Origin: an uncultured Arcobacter sp.
Lineage (GTDB): Bacteria; Campylobacterota; Campylobacteria; Campylobacterales; Arcobacteraceae
Direction of reading: 5' to 3'
Length of the DNA: 44,944 nt
NCBI GenBank assembly: GCA_937860115.1
Contig: CALMBI010000091.1
Location: forward strand, 1 to 44,944
A model generated the notes under the pieces. The model did not search any database. It saw nothing but the letters and a program-made list of their open reading frames with translations, and had not been told where the DNA came from. Shown piece after piece: positions 16,384-25,254 of the stretch. Position 1 is the first letter of the stretch, and each line of letters starts with the position of its first letter. Made by a program: the position numbers and the translations under genes.

Positions 16384-17864
16384 ATAATCACTCCATTAAA
16401 ATTGAGCTCTAAAGTAAAATCGATCGGTTTTTCAAGTCGTAAAAGATCTTTTTGAGAGACATAATGCTCTTGTGTGGAGTGAATAGTAAATTTATTTTTA
16501 TCTAAAGCATATTCGTATGGGTATCTTTCATATTCACTATTGAGTAAGTTATTGAGACTATGAATATAACTTAACCATTGAAGAGTTAGTATATTTGGTA
16601 AGAGGTTTTTAAATGGTTTTATACTTACTTCTTTAGGAAGATTTTTTGTTGAATATTTGATGATTGTTGCTATTAAAATTCTATCTTCATGCGAAAAACC
16701 ATAGTTAAGACCATTTAAGATGAAATTGGAGCTGTGCTCTGTGTTTTTATAAAAATTGAGGCTCACACCAGTTTGTTGCAATTTTGCAGCGAGTACAAGG
16801 TATGATTTGAAGTTTGAATCTATTTTGTGTAAAGGTTCTAAAGCATCAAATAATTTACTTATATTGTTTCCAAGAAATGCTGTTTGTTTTGGATCTTCAG
16901 TAAATCTATCAAGAAGACTTCTCACACTTACTTGAAAATTAGATGGAAATTTATGATTTGATGTTCTTAAAATATCTGTTAAATAAACTCCTTCTCTTAC
17001 GCCTACTCCAGAAGTAACAACTGTTTTTGTTTCAAGATATTCTAAAATCGTCTTAAATATAAAAGTACCAGTTTTAATAGTATCAAATCTATCAGATCGA
17101 ACACCAAGAGTTGAAAGTTTACTATTTGTTTTTGCTTTGAGGATGTTATCAAACAATCCAAAAGCATCTTTTGATTGATATGTAAATCCATGGAGTACAT
17201 CAAAAGGGTGTTTTGTATTGATGATGATTGCACGACTAAGAGCCCTTGCTGTTCCACCAAGACCTACAACTGTTCCAATCTCTTTATATTCAACAGGAAG
17301 TTGCAAGAGTTGATCAATAATATATTTTTTTGCACCATCAAAATCATTTTTATCAAAAAAAAGTTCTTTAAGTCTTACTGTTCCAATATTCAGTGAATAT
17401 GTTTTTTCGATATTTTTATTGACTACAAGGGCAAATTCAGTACTTCCTCCACCGATGTCAACAGTCGTAAAATGGGTCTCTTTTAAAAGATTACTTGCTC
17501 CAACTGCACCATAATATGATTCTTTTTCTCCATCAATTACTTTGATATCGATCCCAAGTTCATTTTTAACACGTGAGAGAAAAATAGATCTATTTGGGGC
17601 ATCTCGTAGAGCTGAAGTTGCAACGCAAAGTGTTTTTCGAGATTTAAGATTTTTTGCAATATTTAAAAATGATTCCATTGCACTAAATGCTCTTTGCATA
17701 GGGATCTCTTGAAGATATCCATCATTTTGATACGAATTTTCTGATATTTTTACTTTTGATTTTGTTTCGTTGATAAGGTGGAAAGCAAAGCGACTAGTTT
17801 TTTTAAACACCACCATCCGCATTGAGTTTGAACCAATGTCGATGATGGTTGTTATTTTAGCCAT
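16380..17864 (-). CDS. ppx: Ppx/GppA phosphatase family protein
   Basis: A 494-residue member of the exopolyphosphatase / guanosine pentaphosphate phosphatase family (ASKHA fold). The first phosphate loop is IDIGSNSMRMVVF (about 8-20), the second VDIGGGSTEFAL, with TSALRDAPNR, NIGTVRL and VGLGGTARAL between and after. About 180 residues after the catalytic part form the helical HD-like C-terminal region. It would cleave polyphosphate and/or pppGpp; which one cannot be told from sequence. It starts three bases after the ferredoxin stop and overlaps the WaaC-like gene by four bases, so these form one operon. Confidence 0.9.
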   Translation of the reverse strand: MAKITTIIDIGSNSMRMVVFKKTSRFAFHLINETKSKVKISENSYQNDGYLQEIPMQRAFSAMESFLNIAKNLKSRKTLCVATSALRDAPNRSIFLSRVKNELGIDIKVIDGEKESYYGAVGASNLLKETHFTTVDIGGGSTEFALVVNKNIEKTYSLNIGTVRLKELFFDKNDFDGAKKYIIDQLLQLPVEYKEIGTVVGLGGTARALSRAIIINTKHPFDVLHGFTYQSKDAFGLFDNILKAKTNSKLSTLGVRSDRFDTIKTGTFIFKTILEYLETKTVVTSGVGVREGVYLTDILRTSNHKFPSNFQVSVRSLLDRFTEDPKQTAFLGNNISKLFDALEPLHKIDSNFKSYLVLAAKLQQTGVSLNFYKNTEHSSNFILNGLNYGFSHEDRILIATIIKYSTKNLPKEVSIKPFKNLLPNILTLQWLSYIHSLNNLLNSEYERYPYEYALDKNKFTIHSTQEHYVSQKDLLRLEKPIDFTLELNFNGVII

Positions 17865-17867
17865 AAA

Positions 17868-18122
17868 TTAATAGTCTTCCTCTTGGAGTTGTTGAAATTT
17901 AAATTTTAACTCTTGTATTGTTTCTTGGTTATCAGGATCTACTTGGATACAATCAACTGGACAAACTTCTACGCAAGCTGGCTCTTCATAGTGACCAACA
18001 CATTCAGTACATCTGTCACTATCAATAATGTATATCGGATCTCCCTCTTCAATAGCATCGTTTGGGCATTCTTCTCTACATGCATCACATGCAATACATT
18101 CATCAGTAATCATTAATGACAT
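17868..18122 (-). CDS. 2[4Fe-4S] ferredoxin, YfhL/Alvin type
   Basis: An 84-residue ferredoxin. Cluster I motif is CIACDACREECP; the second is CTECVGHYEEPACVEVCP, with eight residues between the second and third Cys. That insertion and the C-terminal helix (QELKFKFQQLQEEDY) mark the Allochromatium-type low-potential ferredoxins, homologous to H. pylori HP0277 (from memory). Such ferredoxins could feed electrons to the oxoglutarate:ferredoxin oxidoreductase encoded nearby at 20.6-23.5 kb. The start ATG has TAGGAAAA upstream, and a TATAAC box precedes it. Confidence 0.92.
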   Translation of the reverse strand: MSLMITDECIACDACREECPNDAIEEGDPIYIIDSDRCTECVGHYEEPACVEVCPVDCIQVDPDNQETIQELKFKFQQLQEEDY

Positions 18123-18163
18123 AATTATTTTCCTATGTTTAAATTAAATTGTGGAGTTATAAC

Positions 18164-18886
18164 CTAATAACCTTTAATAATCTCTTTAATATTTTCAAAA
18201 GTTTTAATATTTTTGGATACTAATAAAAAATGCTCATTTTGATATTGATACAAATCATTTGTCAAATATAAACCAGCATCAATATCATATTCTCTCATCT
18301 TCCCTGCAAGTAAGAAAAAAGTATAATTGTGTGTATTTGCTAAAGAGAGTGCTGTGGCACCTGGAGATCTAAATTTTAATTTGAGTTGTTGCAGTTTTAT
18401 AACAATATCTGGCCTCGTATAAGCTCGTTCAAATATCCCTATATTTGGCTCTAGAAAATTATTTTTAATGAGATTTGTTTTGTAAGGTGTTTTGTAATAA
18501 TACGTATTGTTAATAAGATTGTAAACAATAGCAGCCATTGGAAGATTATCAATATGAAGTGATACTGATGTCCCATAATAAGGTAGCGATGCTAAAAAAT
18601 TATCACTTCCATCGAGTGGATCTATAATGATTTGAGCATTTGAAATAAGTTGCTTTTTTGATCTTATAAGTCCACTCTCTTCACTTATAATATCACAAAA
18701 ATCAATTAAATAGTGTATAAAAATATTTTCAGTAATAATGTCAATTTGTTTCGTTTTATCTCCACCAGCACCTATTAAATTCGAATCTTCAAAATCAGAT
18801 TTGTTAAGTTTATTTTGAATGTAGCTTTTGATTTTTTTGTTAGCCAAAAGTGTTTTTTTTATAAATAGTTGAATAAGTGTTTCCAT
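18164..18886 (-). CDS. Inositol monophosphatase family protein
   Basis: A 240-residue sugar-phosphatase fold protein. Metal-binding motifs are present: ISEESG (first Glu), IIDPLDGSDNFL (the DPLDG(T/S)xNF signature) and YDIDAGLYL near the C-terminus in place of the usual WDxAAG. The GAGGDKTKQID segment is the family's loop preceding the catalytic site. Such enzymes dephosphorylate inositol phosphate, fructose-1,6-bisphosphate or 3'-phosphoadenosine phosphate; the substrate cannot be assigned. It lies upstream of ferredoxin on the same strand with a short gap and is divergent from the PAS-EAL gene. Confidence 0.82.
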   Translation of the reverse strand: METLIQLFIKKTLLANKKIKSYIQNKLNKSDFEDSNLIGAGGDKTKQIDIITENIFIHYLIDFCDIISEESGLIRSKKQLISNAQIIIDPLDGSDNFLASLPYYGTSVSLHIDNLPMAAIVYNLINNTYYYKTPYKTNLIKNNFLEPNIGIFERAYTRPDIVIKLQQLKLKFRSPGATALSLANTHNYTFFLLAGKMREYDIDAGLYLTNDLYQYQNEHFLLVSKNIKTFENIKEIIKGY

Positions 18887-18953
18887 AGAAAAATTTTATC
18901 AAAACTAAAGTACTAATGTAATAAAATCAAACCCTCAAAAGTAAAGGATTCTG

Positions 18954-20546
18954 ATGGCTTTCAATAATGAGTTAATAATACTTCAACAATATAAAGATCT
19001 TATCGATGATAATATTATTGTGTCAAAAACAGATTCAAAAGGACTTATCACATTTGTAAATCAAAAATTTTGTGATATTTCTGGATATACCAAAGAGGAA
19101 GTGATGGGAAGATCACACTCGATTGTTAGACATGAAGATATGGATTCTTCAGTTTTTCAAGAGATGTGGGATACTATCAAAAATAAAAAACAAACTTGGA
19201 CAGGTCAAGTTAAAAATAAAAGAAAAGATGGAAGTGCATACTATGTTGATGCGATTATCCGTCCTATTATAAATCAATATGGTGAAATAATAGAATTTAT
19301 AGCTCTTAGGTATGATGTTAGTGGGATGATAAATTCTCAAAAACTTCTCCTTGATGAACTTAAAAAAATAAAAAACCCACTTTTAGTAATGCTTCAAATT
19401 GAAGGATATGAAAATTTAGAAAATTTTTATGGTAAAGAGATTACAGGTATTATTGAAAATAAATTTGCTATGCATCTTTTGGATTATTGCCCAGTTGGAT
19501 GTGTATTTGGGAAAGTGTATCAACTAGAAAACGGTATTTTTGGATTAGTGAAAGATCTTGAAGAGAGTACAATTATTAGTGAATCAACAGTGATGCAACT
19601 CAAAAAATTTCAGCAAAATATTAAAGATGGTGTTTTGAAGTTTGGTACATATGAATATGATCTGAATGTAATACTTAGTTATGGAAATAGACCAGAGTAT
19701 ATTTATGAAGATGTGATGATCGGTCTTAAAAAAGCTATTTTGATGAAAAAAGAGTTTATGTATGCAGATAGTTTCACACTTCAGGAAAAAGAGAAGGCAA
19801 AACAAAATCTTCACACGATCAACATGATAAAAAAAGCACTTGATGCTGGTAATATTAAGTCGTTTTTTCAACCAATTATCAATACAAAAACAGGTGAGAT
19901 TGAAAAATATGAATCGTTGGTGAGACTAAAAAAAGATGATGGAAAAATTTTATCACCATTTTTCTTTTTGGAAATTGCGAAAAATGGAAAGTATTATCAT
20001 CAAATCTCAGAAGCGATTGTACAAAATTCACTAGAAATGCTTCGAAAAACTGATAAAGAGATCTCTATAAATATTTCAACTTTGGATATTGAAGATGTTG
20101 AACTTAGAAATAAAATAATTACAATTATTACAATGAATACAGATATTGTAAATAGGTTAGTTTTAGAACTCTTAGAAGATGAAGATGTTAATGATTTTAA
20201 TGTAATTATTGATTTTATTTCACTAGTGAAAATGTTTGGGGTGAAGATTGCTATTGATGATTTTGGAGCAGGGCATTCAAATTTTGAAAGACTACTTAGC
20301 TTTCAACCAGATATTATTAAGTTAGATGGCTCTTTGATCAAGAATATTCATCAAAATAAATACAGTAAAGATATCGTAGAGACTATCAAAAATTTTGCAG
20401 ATAAACAAAACATAAAAACAGTAGCTGAATTTGTATCTTGCAAAGAGGTATATGATGAAGTTACTGCTCTAGGGATAGATTATTTACAAGGGTTCTATTT
20501 AGGTGAGCCAACTGAAGAATTAGCTCTAAAAGCTCTTAATATTTGA
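18954..20546 (+). CDS. PAS - degenerate GGDEF - EAL protein (probable c-di-GMP phosphodiesterase)
   Basis: A 530-residue cytosolic protein without membrane segments. Residues about 20-130 form a PAS domain with FVNQKFCDISGYTKEEVMG and HSIVRHEDM, the Aer-like type common in Campylobacterota. Residues about 140-280 look like a GGDEF fold that has lost its GG(D/E)EF motif. The EAL domain (about 300-528) has YESLVRL in place of EAL-V-R, but keeps the other active-site residues: NIS, LELLEDE, IDDFGAGHSNFERL, KLDGSLIK, VAEFV and QGFYLGEP. It should therefore hydrolyse c-di-GMP under PAS control. AAAGGA precedes the ATG. Confidence 0.88.
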   Translation: MAFNNELIILQQYKDLIDDNIIVSKTDSKGLITFVNQKFCDISGYTKEEVMGRSHSIVRHEDMDSSVFQEMWDTIKNKKQTWTGQVKNKRKDGSAYYVDAIIRPIINQYGEIIEFIALRYDVSGMINSQKLLLDELKKIKNPLLVMLQIEGYENLENFYGKEITGIIENKFAMHLLDYCPVGCVFGKVYQLENGIFGLVKDLEESTIISESTVMQLKKFQQNIKDGVLKFGTYEYDLNVILSYGNRPEYIYEDVMIGLKKAILMKKEFMYADSFTLQEKEKAKQNLHTINMIKKALDAGNIKSFFQPIINTKTGEIEKYESLVRLKKDDGKILSPFFFLEIAKNGKYYHQISEAIVQNSLEMLRKTDKEISINISTLDIEDVELRNKIITIITMNTDIVNRLVLELLEDEDVNDFNVIIDFISLVKMFGVKIAIDDFGAGHSNFERLLSFQPDIIKLDGSLIKNIHQNKYSKDIVETIKNFADKQNIKTVAEFVSCKEVYDEVTALGIDYLQGFYLGEPTEELALKALNI

Positions 20547-20563
20547 ACAAATAATAAGAGATA

Positions 20564-20596
20564 AAAAAGCTGATAGAGGTTTTCTATCAGCTTTTT
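20564..20596. terminator. Bidirectional terminator between the PAS-EAL gene and oorC
   Basis: Perfect 13-bp stem AAAAAGCTGATAG / CTATCAGCTTTTT with a 7-base loop, flanked by A and T runs, between two converging genes. It works as a Rho-independent terminator in both directions. Confidence 0.85.
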
Positions 20597-20625
20597 GTAA
20601 GAAAGGGTAAAAGAGAAATTATTCT

Positions 20626-21183
20626 CTATTTCCCCATAGCTTTATTAGAATAATCATATCCTAATTCGTAAGCTTTTAAATTTACAGGATGTACTTTCGC
20701 AGGAACTTTAGAAAGCATAACATCTTTTAACACTTCTTTATCAATTGCACTCATATAGTTGTTTGCAATTGCAAGTGCAATAACAGATTGAGTAATAACA
20801 TTTCCAACTTCTTCTTTTGCAATAGTAATAATAGGAATCTCAACGATATTCCATTTCTTTCTATCTTCATCAGTTGCTTGTACAAGATTTGGTTCGATTA
20901 CGATCGTTCCACCTGGAGTCACCCCATTTTTGAATGAGTTATAACTTACTTGTGCAACAGAAAGCATAAAATCGATCTCACCATCATTTGCATATGGGTA
21001 GAAGATCTCTTCATCATCTAAAGTGATATCAACAACAGTTGGTCCACCTCTTACTTGTGATGTATATGTAGCTGTTTTTAATCCATGTCCACCAGTTTTG
21101 ATTTTTGCAGCTGCAAAAATCTCACCAGCAAGAAGAACACCTTGTCCACCAACACCTGTAAATCTCATTAATGTTCTAGCCAT
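20626..21183 (-). CDS. oorC: 2-oxoglutarate:ferredoxin oxidoreductase, gamma subunit
   Basis: A 185-residue subunit. MRFTGVGGQGVLLAGEIFA at the N-terminus and TYTSQVRGGPTVVDI are the hallmarks of the gamma domain of 2-oxoacid:acceptor oxidoreductases. It completes the OorDABC enzyme that interconverts 2-oxoglutarate and succinyl-CoA plus CO2 with a low-potential ferredoxin or flavodoxin. In the reductive TCA cycle it fixes CO2. It is the last gene of the oorDABC operon, 11 bases after oorB, and its end abuts the terminator at 20564-20596. Confidence 0.95.
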   Translation of the reverse strand: MARTLMRFTGVGGQGVLLAGEIFAAAKIKTGGHGLKTATYTSQVRGGPTVVDITLDDEEIFYPYANDGEIDFMLSVAQVSYNSFKNGVTPGGTIVIEPNLVQATDEDRKKWNIVEIPIITIAKEEVGNVITQSVIALAIANNYMSAIDKEVLKDVMLSKVPAKVHPVNLKAYELGYDYSNKAMGK

Positions 21184-21194
21184 TGTTGTTCTCC

Positions 21195-22052
21195 TTATAT
21201 TTTTTTAGCAAAGTCATCTTGCGTGATAACTTTTCTCTTACCTTGATGTACAGCTTTTATATCTTCGTACATATCACAATATTCTCTAGCATTTTCATCG
21301 TGCTTTAATACACCTGTAGGGAAAATGTTCATTTGCTCTTCTGGAGATAATTTTTCCCATTTAGAAAGTGGCATAGTGATAGAATCGATCCAGTTAAGAT
21401 TTTCCATAGCACTTGCCATTTTATTTTTTCTTCCAAGATTGATATGGCAGTTTGACATAATATCAAAGAATGCAAATCCTCTATGTTGGAACCCTTTTAC
21501 AAGAACTTTTTCAAGTTTTTTAGGATCAAGCATTGTCTCTCTTGCAACAAACGAAGCACCTGAAGCAATTGCAACATTACAAGCATCAAAAGTTGGGTCA
21601 ATATTTCCAGCTTTTTGTGATACTGTCCACATACCTTGAGGAGTAGTTGGAGAAGTTTGTGAATTTGTAAGACCATAGATGAAGTTGTTAATCATAATAA
21701 AGTTAATATCAATATTTCTTCTACAACCATGAATTGTATGGTTTCCACCAATCGCCATAGCATCACCATCACCAGCAACACAAATAACGTGTTTATCTGG
21801 ATTAGCAAGTTTTACACCTGTTGCCCAAGCTGCAGTTCTACCATGAGTAGTGTGGATAGTATTAAAATCAACATATGAAGAGAATCTTCCAGAACAACCA
21901 ATTCCAGAGATAACACATACATCATCTTGTTTCCAACCACAAGCATCGATTGCTCTGATAACAGCTTTTAAAATAACACCATCACCACATCCCCAACACC
22001 ATAGTGTTGGCATTTTTTCTAATCTTAAATATTTATCATAATTGTAAGCCAT
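21195..22052 (-). CDS. oorB: 2-oxoglutarate:ferredoxin oxidoreductase, beta subunit (TPP-binding)
   Basis: A 285-residue thiamine pyrophosphate subunit. LWCWGCGDGVILKAV and ISGIGCSGRFSSYVDFNTIH contain cysteines of the family's cluster region; THGRTAAWATGVKLANP is the conserved TPP-contacting stretch, and VCVAGDGDAMAIGGNHTIH is the Mg-TPP motif (GDGD...N). It works with OorA, which supplies the pyrimidine side of TPP. It is separated from oorA by a single base, so the two chains are probably made in equal amounts. Confidence 0.96.
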   Translation of the reverse strand: MAYNYDKYLRLEKMPTLWCWGCGDGVILKAVIRAIDACGWKQDDVCVISGIGCSGRFSSYVDFNTIHTTHGRTAAWATGVKLANPDKHVICVAGDGDAMAIGGNHTIHGCRRNIDINFIMINNFIYGLTNSQTSPTTPQGMWTVSQKAGNIDPTFDACNVAIASGASFVARETMLDPKKLEKVLVKGFQHRGFAFFDIMSNCHINLGRKNKMASAMENLNWIDSITMPLSKWEKLSPEEQMNIFPTGVLKHDENAREYCDMYEDIKAVHQGKRKVITQDDFAKKI

Positions 22053-22053
22053 T

Positions 22054-23205
22054 TTAGAATACCTCTTTTACTTTCTCTACTATTTCGTATGGAGAAATAG
22101 CTCTACCGTTAACTTTGTAAAGACCTTCAATATCAAGTCTACAAGCAACTCTCTCTACCTCTTCAGTATATTGTCTAATATTTAACTCAACACATAATAC
22201 ATTTTTAGTCATATCTGTGAAATGTTTGATTCTTTTTGCAGGAGATGGCCATAGTGTGATTGGTCTAAATAATCCAGCTTTGATTCCATCTTTTCTTAAG
22301 TGTCTAATAGCTTCTTTTGCAGCAAGTGATACAGAACCATACGCAATGATTAATACTTCACCTTCGCTCCCATCAAAATCATCTAACATAAACTCTTCAT
22401 TTAGTTCTAATTCATCTGTATGCATCATAACTTTATCTTCAAGTCTTTGGATCAATTTTCTACAAGTTTCAATCTCTTCAGTTGGGAAACCTTTTGCATC
22501 ATGGTGAAGACCTGTAAAGTGGTATCTATACCCTTGGAACATTGGATTTAATACTGCTGCTTCATCACCAGCTACACCATAAGGTCTATAATCTTCTGGA
22601 GCACCATCAAATGTTTTTCTAGGAACTATTCCAGCTTTTACTTCTTCAACTGTTGGTATCATAGCTTTTCCATGCATATGACCGATTGTCTCATCTGTAA
22701 GTACGATAACTGGTTGCATAAATCTATCAGCTAAGTTAAATGCTCTTACAACTTCTGTATAACATTCAGCTAAGTTACCCGCACAAAGTGTGATTGATCT
22801 ATAATCACCATGTGATGGGTTTCTTGCTTGTCTAACATCACCTTGAGATACCCTTGTTGGAAGACCAGTTGAAGGACCACCTCTCATAACATTTACTAAA
22901 ACTAGTGGTACTTCTGCCATTTGAGCAAGACCTAAGTTTTCAGCTTTTAGTGATACCCCTGGACCAGATGTAGCAGTCATAGATCTAACACCACTCATAG
23001 CAGCACCGATTGCTGCAGCAATTCCACCGATCTCATCCTCCATTTGGATAGCAGCTCCACCAACTTCTGGTAGTAGATCAGAAATTGTATGCATTACTTC
23101 ACTTGATGGTGTAATTGGATATCCTCCAAAGAACATACATCCAGCATCAACTGCAGCGATTGCAGCCAAATCATTTCCTGTAGAAATTATTTCTCTAGTT
23201 GCCAT
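22054..23205 (-). CDS. oorA: 2-oxoglutarate:ferredoxin oxidoreductase, alpha subunit
   Basis: A 383-residue subunit carrying the pyrimidine-binding domain: FFGGYPITPSSEVMH near residue 30, MEDEIGGIAAAIGAAMSG, TATSGPGVSLKAENLGLAQ and PLVLVNVMRGGPSTGLPTR, followed by a transketolase C-terminal-like domain (EVLIIAYGSVSLAAKEAI). This is the KorA/OorA arrangement without a fused gamma domain, as in Helicobacter. The gene lies 11 bases after oorD in the operon. Confidence 0.96.
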   Translation of the reverse strand: MATREIISTGNDLAAIAAVDAGCMFFGGYPITPSSEVMHTISDLLPEVGGAAIQMEDEIGGIAAAIGAAMSGVRSMTATSGPGVSLKAENLGLAQMAEVPLVLVNVMRGGPSTGLPTRVSQGDVRQARNPSHGDYRSITLCAGNLAECYTEVVRAFNLADRFMQPVIVLTDETIGHMHGKAMIPTVEEVKAGIVPRKTFDGAPEDYRPYGVAGDEAAVLNPMFQGYRYHFTGLHHDAKGFPTEEIETCRKLIQRLEDKVMMHTDELELNEEFMLDDFDGSEGEVLIIAYGSVSLAAKEAIRHLRKDGIKAGLFRPITLWPSPAKRIKHFTDMTKNVLCVELNIRQYTEEVERVACRLDIEGLYKVNGRAISPYEIVEKVKEVF

Positions 23206-23216
23206 TCATTTTCTCC

Positions 23217-23549
23217 TTATTTACCATAATTTACAGGTAATCTGTAATTATTATTTTTAATAGCTTCAGCTCTTGCTTTTGCTTGATCACTTAATTTAGC
23301 AAATTTAATGTTATCAGTTTTTTTATCAGCAACATAAATTGCGAAATCTGGACAGTTTAGTTCACAGTCGTTACAACCAATACAATCTTCCAATGCAACG
23401 ATTTCTATCATTGCTCCTAAAGTAGATGTAGGTTCTGCTTTCATAGAAAGTACACCCGCTGGACATACACTTACACATATATCACACGCTTTGCATCTAG
23501 CTGTATCAACCCATACTGGAGTATTTTCTGGTGCTACCATTAATGACAT
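23217..23549 (-). CDS. oorD: 2-oxoglutarate:ferredoxin oxidoreductase, delta subunit (2[4Fe-4S] ferredoxin)
   Basis: A 110-residue ferredoxin-like subunit that carries electrons between OorAB and the external ferredoxin. Cluster motifs CKACDICVSVCP and CIGCNDCELNCP bind two [4Fe-4S] clusters. The ATG at 23549 (MSLMVAPEN) is chosen because GAAGGGGATAAA lies directly upstream; an in-frame ATG at 23597 would add 16 residues but would place this ribosome-binding site inside the gene. It is the first gene of oorDABC, the same order as in H. pylori. Confidence 0.94.
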   Translation of the reverse strand: MSLMVAPENTPVWVDTARCKACDICVSVCPAGVLSMKAEPTSTLGAMIEIVALEDCIGCNDCELNCPDFAIYVADKKTDNIKFAKLSDQAKARAEAIKNNNYRLPVNYGK

Positions 23550-23665
23550 TTTATCCCCTTCATTATTCAATTGATTTATAGAATATATGTTTTCCATACA
23601 TTACTAAGAGTATCTTACCTAATATAGAGTAATAATATTTTTATACAATTGGTTATTTTGTATCT

Positions 23666-23671
23666 ATTATA
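23666..23671 (-). promoter_or_regulatory. Probable promoter of oorDABC within the 23550-23946 intergenic stretch
   Basis: On the minus strand CTCTGTATAATAGATAC holds a TATAAT box. Transcription near 23659 would give a leader of about 110 bases before oorD. A second weaker box (TATTCTATAAAT) lies nearer the gene. The rest of the roughly 400-base gap up to the lipoprotein gene is very AT-rich; apart from the terminator at 23913-23938 I see no gene in it. Confidence 0.5.
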
Positions 23672-23912
23672 CAGAGTGTTACATTTTGAAGCAGTGAAAA
23701 AGTATGTTTTTTTTAATAAATATCTAATTGTAACAATAAGACACGAATCTCATTGAGTGGGTTTGTAAAAAATCTAAAAATGATATAAAAAAATACAAAA
23801 TATGTGAATATGTGTAAAACTATTGATTTTTAGATAAAAATTTTAGCTTTCATAGTTCTGGTTGAAGTTGAATTTGTTTGATTGTTTTGTTGGAAAGTTA
23901 TTTTAAAAGACT

Positions 23913-23938
23913 GAAATCCAAGTTTTCACTTGGATTTC
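23913..23938 (-). terminator. Terminator after the lipoprotein gene
   Basis: Perfect 10-bp stem GAAATCCAAG / CTTGGATTTC with a 6-base loop, beginning eight bases past the lipoprotein stop codon on the minus strand, followed there by CTTTT. A short T run makes it a moderate terminator. Confidence 0.65.
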
Positions 23939-23946
23939 GAGAGAAA

Positions 23947-24141
23947 TTATTTAGCTTCAGCAGCAGGAGCTTCTGTAGTGTTAGCTTCAGTAGCGTTAGC
24001 TTCCATTGCAGGTGCAGCAGCTTCAGCAGGTGCAGCAGTTTCAACTGGAGCAGCAGCAGGAGCTTCTTCTTTTTTTGAACATCCACTAAAAGATGCAACT
24101 AAACCTAATGTTACAAGAGCTGTAAACAGTACTTTTTTCAT
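23947..24141 (-). CDS. Small Ala/Glu-rich lipoprotein
   Basis: A 64-residue predicted lipoprotein. The signal peptide MKKVLFTALVTLGLVASFSGC ends in a lipobox-like FSGC with the lipidated Cys at 21; the next residues are SKKEE. The remainder is low-complexity Ala, Glu, Pro and Thr (APAAAPVETAAPAEAAAPA, then EAN/TEA repeats), probably an unstructured tail in the periplasm. No function is known. It has its own promoter (24207-24212), a ribosome-binding site (TTAGGAATT) and a terminator, so it is a single-gene unit inserted between sucD and oorD. Confidence 0.8.
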   Translation of the reverse strand: MKKVLFTALVTLGLVASFSGCSKKEEAPAAAPVETAAPAEAAAPAMEANATEANTTEAPAAEAK

Positions 24142-24206
24142 ATGTAATTCCTAATATTGATTTTAGACTTTTAGGTTTGATATTTCTCTCCAAAAAAGTT
24201 TCGCGA

Positions 24207-24212
24207 ATTATA
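24207..24212 (-). promoter_or_regulatory. -10 box of the lipoprotein gene
   Basis: Minus strand AAGGATTATAATTCGCG contains TATAAT. The leader to the ATG at 24141 would be about 60 bases. Confidence 0.55.
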
Positions 24213-24327
24213 ATCCTTAAAACTTAAAGTATGTTGAAATTGATAAATTTTTTTCATTTTAAATAAAAAAAATTATTTTTGTTGTCTAAAACACTATAAA
24301 ATAGGGCTTTGCAAATGATCTAAAATA

Positions 24328-24359
24328 AAAAAAGGAGCCTAAAATCAGACTCCTTTTTT
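24328..24359 (-). terminator. Terminator of the sucCD transcript
   Basis: Stem AAAAAAGGAG / CTCCTTTTTT (10 bp) with a 12-base loop, located 22 bases past the sucD stop. On the minus strand the stem ends in a run of T followed by TATTTT, a typical Rho-independent terminator. Confidence 0.85.
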
Positions 24360-24381
24360 AACAAATTTGACTAAAATAGAA

Positions 24382-25254
24382 TTATTTAGATAAAACTTCT
24401 TTTATTGCTTTACCAATATCAGCAGGTGATACAACAACTTTTACCCCAGCAGCTTCCAATGCAGCCATTTTTTCTGCAGCTGTTCCAGCTCCACCAGATA
24501 CGATTGCTCCAGCGTGACCCATTCTTTTTCCTTTTGGTGCAGTTTGACCAGCAATAAATGCTACAACTGGTTTTGTAATATTCTCTTTGATATAAGCAGC
24601 AGCTTGAATCTCAAGATCTCCACCAATCTCTCCAATCATTACAATTGCATGAGTTTCAGGGTCTGCTTCAAACATTGGAAGAAGTTGTTTATATGAAAGA
24701 CCAATAATTGGGTCTCCACCAATTCCAACTGCTGTTGTGATACCAAATCCCTCTTTACATACTTGGTTTGCACCTTCATATGTTAAAGTTCCAGATTTTG
24801 AAATAAGTCCAACATTTCCTTTTTTGAAAATCATACCAGGCATAATTCCAATTTTACATTCTTCAGCAGTGATAATCCCTGGACAGTTTGGTCCGATTGT
24901 CATCATTCCATGTTTTACTGCAAATGCTTTTGCTGCTTGCATATCTCTTACAGGTGCACCTTCAGTGATGATTACAGCTAATTTGATTCCAGCAGCTGCA
25001 GCTTCCATAACAGCATCAGCAACAAAAACAGGTGGTACAAAAATCATACTTACAGTTGCAGCAGTAGCCGTTATAGCATCTTTTACTGTATTAAATACTG
25101 GTTTACCTAAATGTTCAGTGCCACCTTTATTTGGAGTAACTCCACCAACAATGTTTGTCCCATAAGCAATACATTGCTCAGCATGGAATGTTCCCTCTTT
25201 ACCTGTAAAACCTTGAACGATAACTTTTGTATCTTTATTTACTAAAATAGACAT
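24382..25254 (-). CDS. sucD: Succinate-CoA ligase, alpha subunit
   Basis: A 290-residue subunit. The CoA-binding Rossmann domain begins with VNKDTKVIVQGFTGKEGTFH; the phosphorylated His is in KRMGHAGAIVSGGAG near residue 246; TIGPNCPGIIT and SGTLTYEGANQV are also conserved. With SucC it forms succinyl-CoA from succinate at the cost of a nucleoside triphosphate, which is the direction needed for CO2 fixation by OorDABC. Its ATG overlaps the sucC stop by one base (TAATG). Confidence 0.96.
   Translation of the reverse strand: MSILVNKDTKVIVQGFTGKEGTFHAEQCIAYGTNIVGGVTPNKGGTEHLGKPVFNTVKDAITATAATVSMIFVPPVFVADAVMEAAAAGIKLAVIITEGAPVRDMQAAKAFAVKHGMMTIGPNCPGIITAEECKIGIMPGMIFKKGNVGLISKSGTLTYEGANQVCKEGFGITTAVGIGGDPIIGLSYKQLLPMFEADPETHAIVMIGEIGGDLEIQAAAYIKENITKPVVAFIAGQTAPKGKRMGHAGAIVSGGAGTAAEKMAALEAAGVKVVVSPADIGKAIKEVLSK

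Noticed and set aside
23878..24154. Several open frames on both strands across the lipoprotein gene, some with Ser- or Ala-rich products
   Set aside because: They are shadows of the biased GCA/GAA codons of the lipoprotein; only the minus-strand frame has a signal peptide, lipobox, promoter and ribosome-binding site.
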